Shown here in pieces: positions 61,865-64,000 of a DNA stretch of 64,000 bases. Positions within the stretch are counted from its first letter, which is position 1; each line of letters opens with the position of its first letter. Origin of the DNA: LMUY01 sp965199165 (GTDB lineage: Bacteria; Pseudomonadota; Alphaproteobacteria; Acetobacterales; Acetobacteraceae); contig OZ240681.1 in assembly GCA_965199165.1 (NCBI GenBank), positions 4,402,001 to 4,466,000 on the forward strand, given 5' to 3'. The notes under the pieces were generated by a model. The model had not been told where the DNA came from. It saw only the letters and a list, made by a program, of their open reading frames with translations, and did no database searches. Made by a program: the position numbers and the translations under genes.

Positions 61865-62346
61865 CCCATCCCTCAAGTGATCTCCCTCTCCCTCTGGGAG
61901 AGGGCCGGGCTGAGGGTCCCCCCAGCCCGATCGACATCCCCACGCTCATCCCCCACGCCGGCAGCATGTGCCTGCTCGACGCCGTCATCGCCTGGTCGGA
62001 CGACGCAATTGCCTGCCGCGCCACATCTCACTTGAACCCCGACAACCCGCTGCGCCGCCACGGCCAACTCGGCGTGCTGTGTGGAGCGGAGTACGGGCTC
62101 CAGGCGGCGGCGCTGCACGGCGCTCTGCGCGGCGGCGCCCCGCAGCCCCCCGGCTACCTGGCCGCCTTGCGGATGACCCACCTCGCCGCCGGGCGGCTGG
62201 ACGACCCCGGCCTCGGTGCCCTCATCGCGCAGGCCCGGCGCGAGCACGGCGACGCGACCGGCCTGCTCTACGCCATCCGGCTGGACGCGGAAGACGGCCG
62301 CACGCTGCTGGAAGCCCGCGCCACCATCATCCTGACCCGGCCGTGA
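61861..62346 (+). CDS. Hotdog-fold dehydratase (ApeP-like) with repeat-encoded N-terminus
   Basis: 161 residues from ATG 61861. The catalytic region is IPTLIPHAGSMCLLDAVIAW with His32, corresponding to the HxG motif of FabA/FabZ-type and ApeP-like dehydratases. Residues 7-19 (DLPLPLGEGRAEG) are encoded by a copy of the CCCTCTCCC repeat (61881-61917), an insertion of about 12 codons before the fold proper. It works with the small dehydratase to build the polyene. GTGA overlap with the ketoreductase. Confidence 0.83.
   Translation: MTHPSSDLPLPLGEGRAEGPPSPIDIPTLIPHAGSMCLLDAVIAWSDDAIACRATSHLNPDNPLRRHGQLGVLCGAEYGLQAAALHGALRGGAPQPPGYLAALRMTHLAAGRLDDPGLGALIAQARREHGDATGLLYAIRLDAEDGRTLLEARATIILTRP
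61881..61917 (+). repeat. CCCTCTCCC palindromic repeat inside the second dehydratase gene
   Basis: CTCCCTCTCCCTCTGGGAG followed by AGGGCCGGGCTGAGGGT: the same hairpin plus GGGTGAGG-like tail as at 19644 and 45493. It is read in frame and adds about 12 residues near the N-terminus of the dehydratase. Confidence 0.8.
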
Positions 62347-63047
62347 AGCGGGCGCTGGTCACGGGCGGCGCATCGCCGCTGGGTGCGGCGATCTGCCGGC
62401 GCCTGGCCGCCGACGGGTGCCACGTCATCGTCCACGCCCACACGAATGCGGCCAAGGCGGAAGCGGTGGCAGCCGAGATCGGCGGGCGCGCGATCAGCTG
62501 CGACGTCACCGACGTCGCCGCCACCGCCGCCACCCTGACTGCCGTCCTGGCGCAAGGCCCCGTCCAGGTGCTGGTGCACAACGCCGGCGTGCACGAGGAC
62601 GTGCCGCTGGCCGGCATGACGGAGGCGCAGTGGCGCAGCGTGCTGGACGTGTCGCTGACCGGTTTCTTCGCCTGCCTGCGCCCGCTCGTCCTGCCGATGA
62701 TGGGCGCGCGATGGGGCCGGGTGGTGGCGGTGTCCTCCGTGTCCGCGCTGATGGGCAACCGTGGCCAGGTGAACTATGCCGCCGCCAAGGCCGGGCTGGT
62801 CGGCGCCGTCCGCTCGCTCTCCCGCGAGGTCGCGTCCCGCGGGATCACCGCCAACGCGGTGGCGCCCGGCGTGATCGCCTCCCCGGCGGTCGACGCCGCC
62901 GTGGATGCAGCCCGCATCGCCGCCATCGTGCCGATGAAGCGCGCCGGCCGGCCGGAGGAAGTGGCGGACCTGGTGGGCTTCCTTTGTTCCGAGCAGGCCG
63001 GCTACATTACCGGCCAGGTAATTTCCATCAACGGCGGGATGATCTGA
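62343..63047 (+). CDS. FabG-type 3-oxoacyl-ACP reductase (ApeQ-like)
   Basis: 234 residues from GTG 62343. SDR Rossmann TGGASPLGAAI, NAG at 80-82, and the triad S132, Y145, K149 (VNYAAAKAG). Last residues ITGQVISINGGMI are the normal FabG end. It reduces the 3-keto group before dehydration during polyene extension. The halogenase-like gene begins 2 bases later, so it is part of the same transcript. Confidence 0.94.
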   Translation: MKRALVTGGASPLGAAICRRLAADGCHVIVHAHTNAAKAEAVAAEIGGRAISCDVTDVAATAATLTAVLAQGPVQVLVHNAGVHEDVPLAGMTEAQWRSVLDVSLTGFFACLRPLVLPMMGARWGRVVAVSSVSALMGNRGQVNYAAAKAGLVGAVRSLSREVASRGITANAVAPGVIASPAVDAAVDAARIAAIVPMKRAGRPEEVADLVGFLCSEQAGYITGQVISINGGMI

Positions 63048-63049
63048 GC

Positions 63050-64000
63050 ATGGCGACCGAGTGCGACATCCTGGTGGTCGGAGGTGGACCCGCCGGCAGC
63101 ACGGCCGCCGCCCTGCTGGCGGAGCGCGGCCACGACGTCGTGCTGCTGGAGCAGGCGGAACACCCACGGTTCCATATCGGGGAGTCGCTGCTGCCGGCCA
63201 ACATGGCGCTGCTGGAACGCATGGGCGTGGCGGACGAGGTCGCCGCAATCGGCGTGTTCAAGCCCGGCGCCGAGTTCGTCGACGACGAGACCGGGCGCCG
63301 CAGCGCCTTCGCGTTCAACCTGTCGCTGAACAAGGCCACCACCTCCGCCTACCAGGTGCCCCGCGCGCCGTTCGACGCCATCCTGTTCCGCAACGCCGCC
63401 CGGCGCGGCGCCCGCACGGCGGAGCGCACCAAGGTCTCGCACGTCTCGTTGGCCGCCGCCGGCGAGCGGTCCCGCGTCGTGGCACAACGGGATGGGGTGG
63501 AGGAGGAGTATGCACCCCGCTTCATCCTGGACGCGACCGGGCGCGAGACGCTGATGGCCGGCAAGCTCGGCCTGAAGCGGGCGAACAAGCACAATTCCAC
63601 CGCGGCGGTGTATGCGCACTGGCGCGGCGTGCAGATGCAGCTGAACGAGCAGCCCGGCTTCATCACCGTGCACCTGGCCGAGGATGGCTGGTTCTGGATG
63701 ATCCCGCTGCCCGGCGACGTGATGAGCATCGGCTTCGTCGGCAATGCGGACGTGTTCAAGGACCGGCGCGGTAGCGCGCAGGACCTGTATCTGGACCGCC
63801 TGCGCCGCGCCCCCACCGTCGCCGCCCGCATGCACGGGGCGGAGCGGGTCGGCGACATCACCGCGACCGGCAACTACTCCTACCGCGCCACGACCGCGCA
63901 TGGCGACGGCTGGATGGCGATCGGCGATGCGTTCGCGTTCCTGGACCCGGTGTTCTCCTCCGGCGTGCTGCTGGCCATGACGAGCGCCGAACTGGGCGTG
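63050..64000 (+). CDS. Flavin-dependent halogenase-like oxidoreductase, 3' end outside window
   Basis: 317 codons from ATG 63050, open at the window edge. FAD motif DILVVGGGPAGSTAAALLAE, then RFHIGESLLP, then FKPGAEFVDD with K71 at the position of the catalytic lysine of halogenases. WFWMIP (residues 214-219) fits the WxWxIP motif, which blocks monooxygenation in flavin halogenases, and FLDPVFSSG (297-305) fits FxxPxxSxG. These three together favour a carrier-protein- or phenol-type halogenase (CmlS/PltA-like) over a geranylgeranyl reductase. It follows the ketoreductase within 2 bases, so it should act in the polyene pathway, for example chlorinating or brominating the aryl head. The missing C-terminus leaves substrate type open. 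Confidence 0.82.
   Translation, partial: MATECDILVVGGGPAGSTAAALLAERGHDVVLLEQAEHPRFHIGESLLPANMALLERMGVADEVAAIGVFKPGAEFVDDETGRRSAFAFNLSLNKATTSAYQVPRAPFDAILFRNAARRGARTAERTKVSHVSLAAAGERSRVVAQRDGVEEEYAPRFILDATGRETLMAGKLGLKRANKHNSTAAVYAHWRGVQMQLNEQPGFITVHLAEDGWFWMIPLPGDVMSIGFVGNADVFKDRRGSAQDLYLDRLRRAPTVAARMHGAERVGDITATGNYSYRATTAHGDGWMAIGDAFAFLDPVFSSGVLLAMTSAELGV

Noticed and set aside
63050..64000. Geranylgeranyl reductase or simple FAD monooxygenase
   Set aside because: These share the FAD motif and GESLLP-like segment, but WFWMIP, FLDPVFSSG and the FKPG lysine together are halogenase features. Kept as the alternative until the C-terminus is known.

Overview
This 64 kb window is high-GC DNA from an alphaproteobacterium. 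Gene content and style (DUF2842, a DinB with a Cys-rich N-terminal extension, a histone deacetylase-xseB-dxs-tlyA run, an MHS transporter, Bug-type receptors, GTG/TTG starts, 1-4 bp ATGA/GTGA overlaps) fit Rhodospirillales/Acetobacteraceae. That placement is an inference; there is no rRNA gene to test it. Nearly every base is coding. One tRNA (Pro, CGG) is present. I see no CRISPR array, no phage module and no intact insertion sequence.

Layout. 1-1.7 kb: truncated Bug/TctC-type receptor, apt, a DUF2842 membrane peptide. 1.7-3.9 kb: secreted M10 zinc protease with C-terminal NPDV-type repeats. 4-8.2 kb: glycerol-3-phosphate uptake operon ugpBAEC behind a four-heptamer candidate PHO box. 8.2-11.7 kb: palindromic repeat, tRNA-Pro, LOG-family enzyme, cytochrome c' with a convergent cytochrome b561, LysM/Ig-like protein. 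11.7-14.4 kb: phosphatidylethanolamine pathway (psd-pssA) followed by a solitary phnM. 14.5-18 kb: hybrid histidine kinase and MFS exporter. 18-27.4 kb: minus-strand MdtABC-like RND pump with a NodT-type outer-membrane lipoprotein. 27.7-39.3 kb: small proteins, chemoreceptor, SbmA/YddA-like ABC protein, metalloprotease, phhB, MHS transporter, selO, cupin, FAD monooxygenase. 39.4-44.7 kb: Liv-type ABC uptake operon ending in an alpha/beta hydrolase, divergent from the monooxygenase; together they look like an aromatic-compound uptake and processing unit. 44.7-51.2 kb: tlyA, dxs, xseB, deacetylase, tusA, then ROK kinase and dinB.

51.3-64 kb: an aryl-polyene-type (APE) biosynthetic locus. It encodes a PlsC acyltransferase, GT2 glycosyltransferase, acyl carrier protein, AMP ligase, two hotdog dehydratases, LpxL-like acyltransferase, LolA-like carrier, MMPL exporter, ketosynthase, chain-length-factor-like protein and ketoreductase. 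A polysaccharide deacetylase and a COG4648-like membrane protein sit on the opposite strand. The last gene, cut by the window edge, carries flavin-dependent halogenase motifs (FKxG lysine, WxWxIP and FxxPxxSxG). This suggests a halogenated aryl polyene, as in xanthomonadins, and is the most interesting system here.

A second theme is palindromic repeats. Six copies of a CCCTCTCCC/GGGAGAGGG repeat occur at four loci. They sit inside or at the very start of genes: within the nodT signal-peptide region, directly before tlyA (which has no ordinary start codon), and in frame in the second polyene dehydratase. Other palindromes lie at the ugpC stop codon and between the Liv binding protein and its permease.
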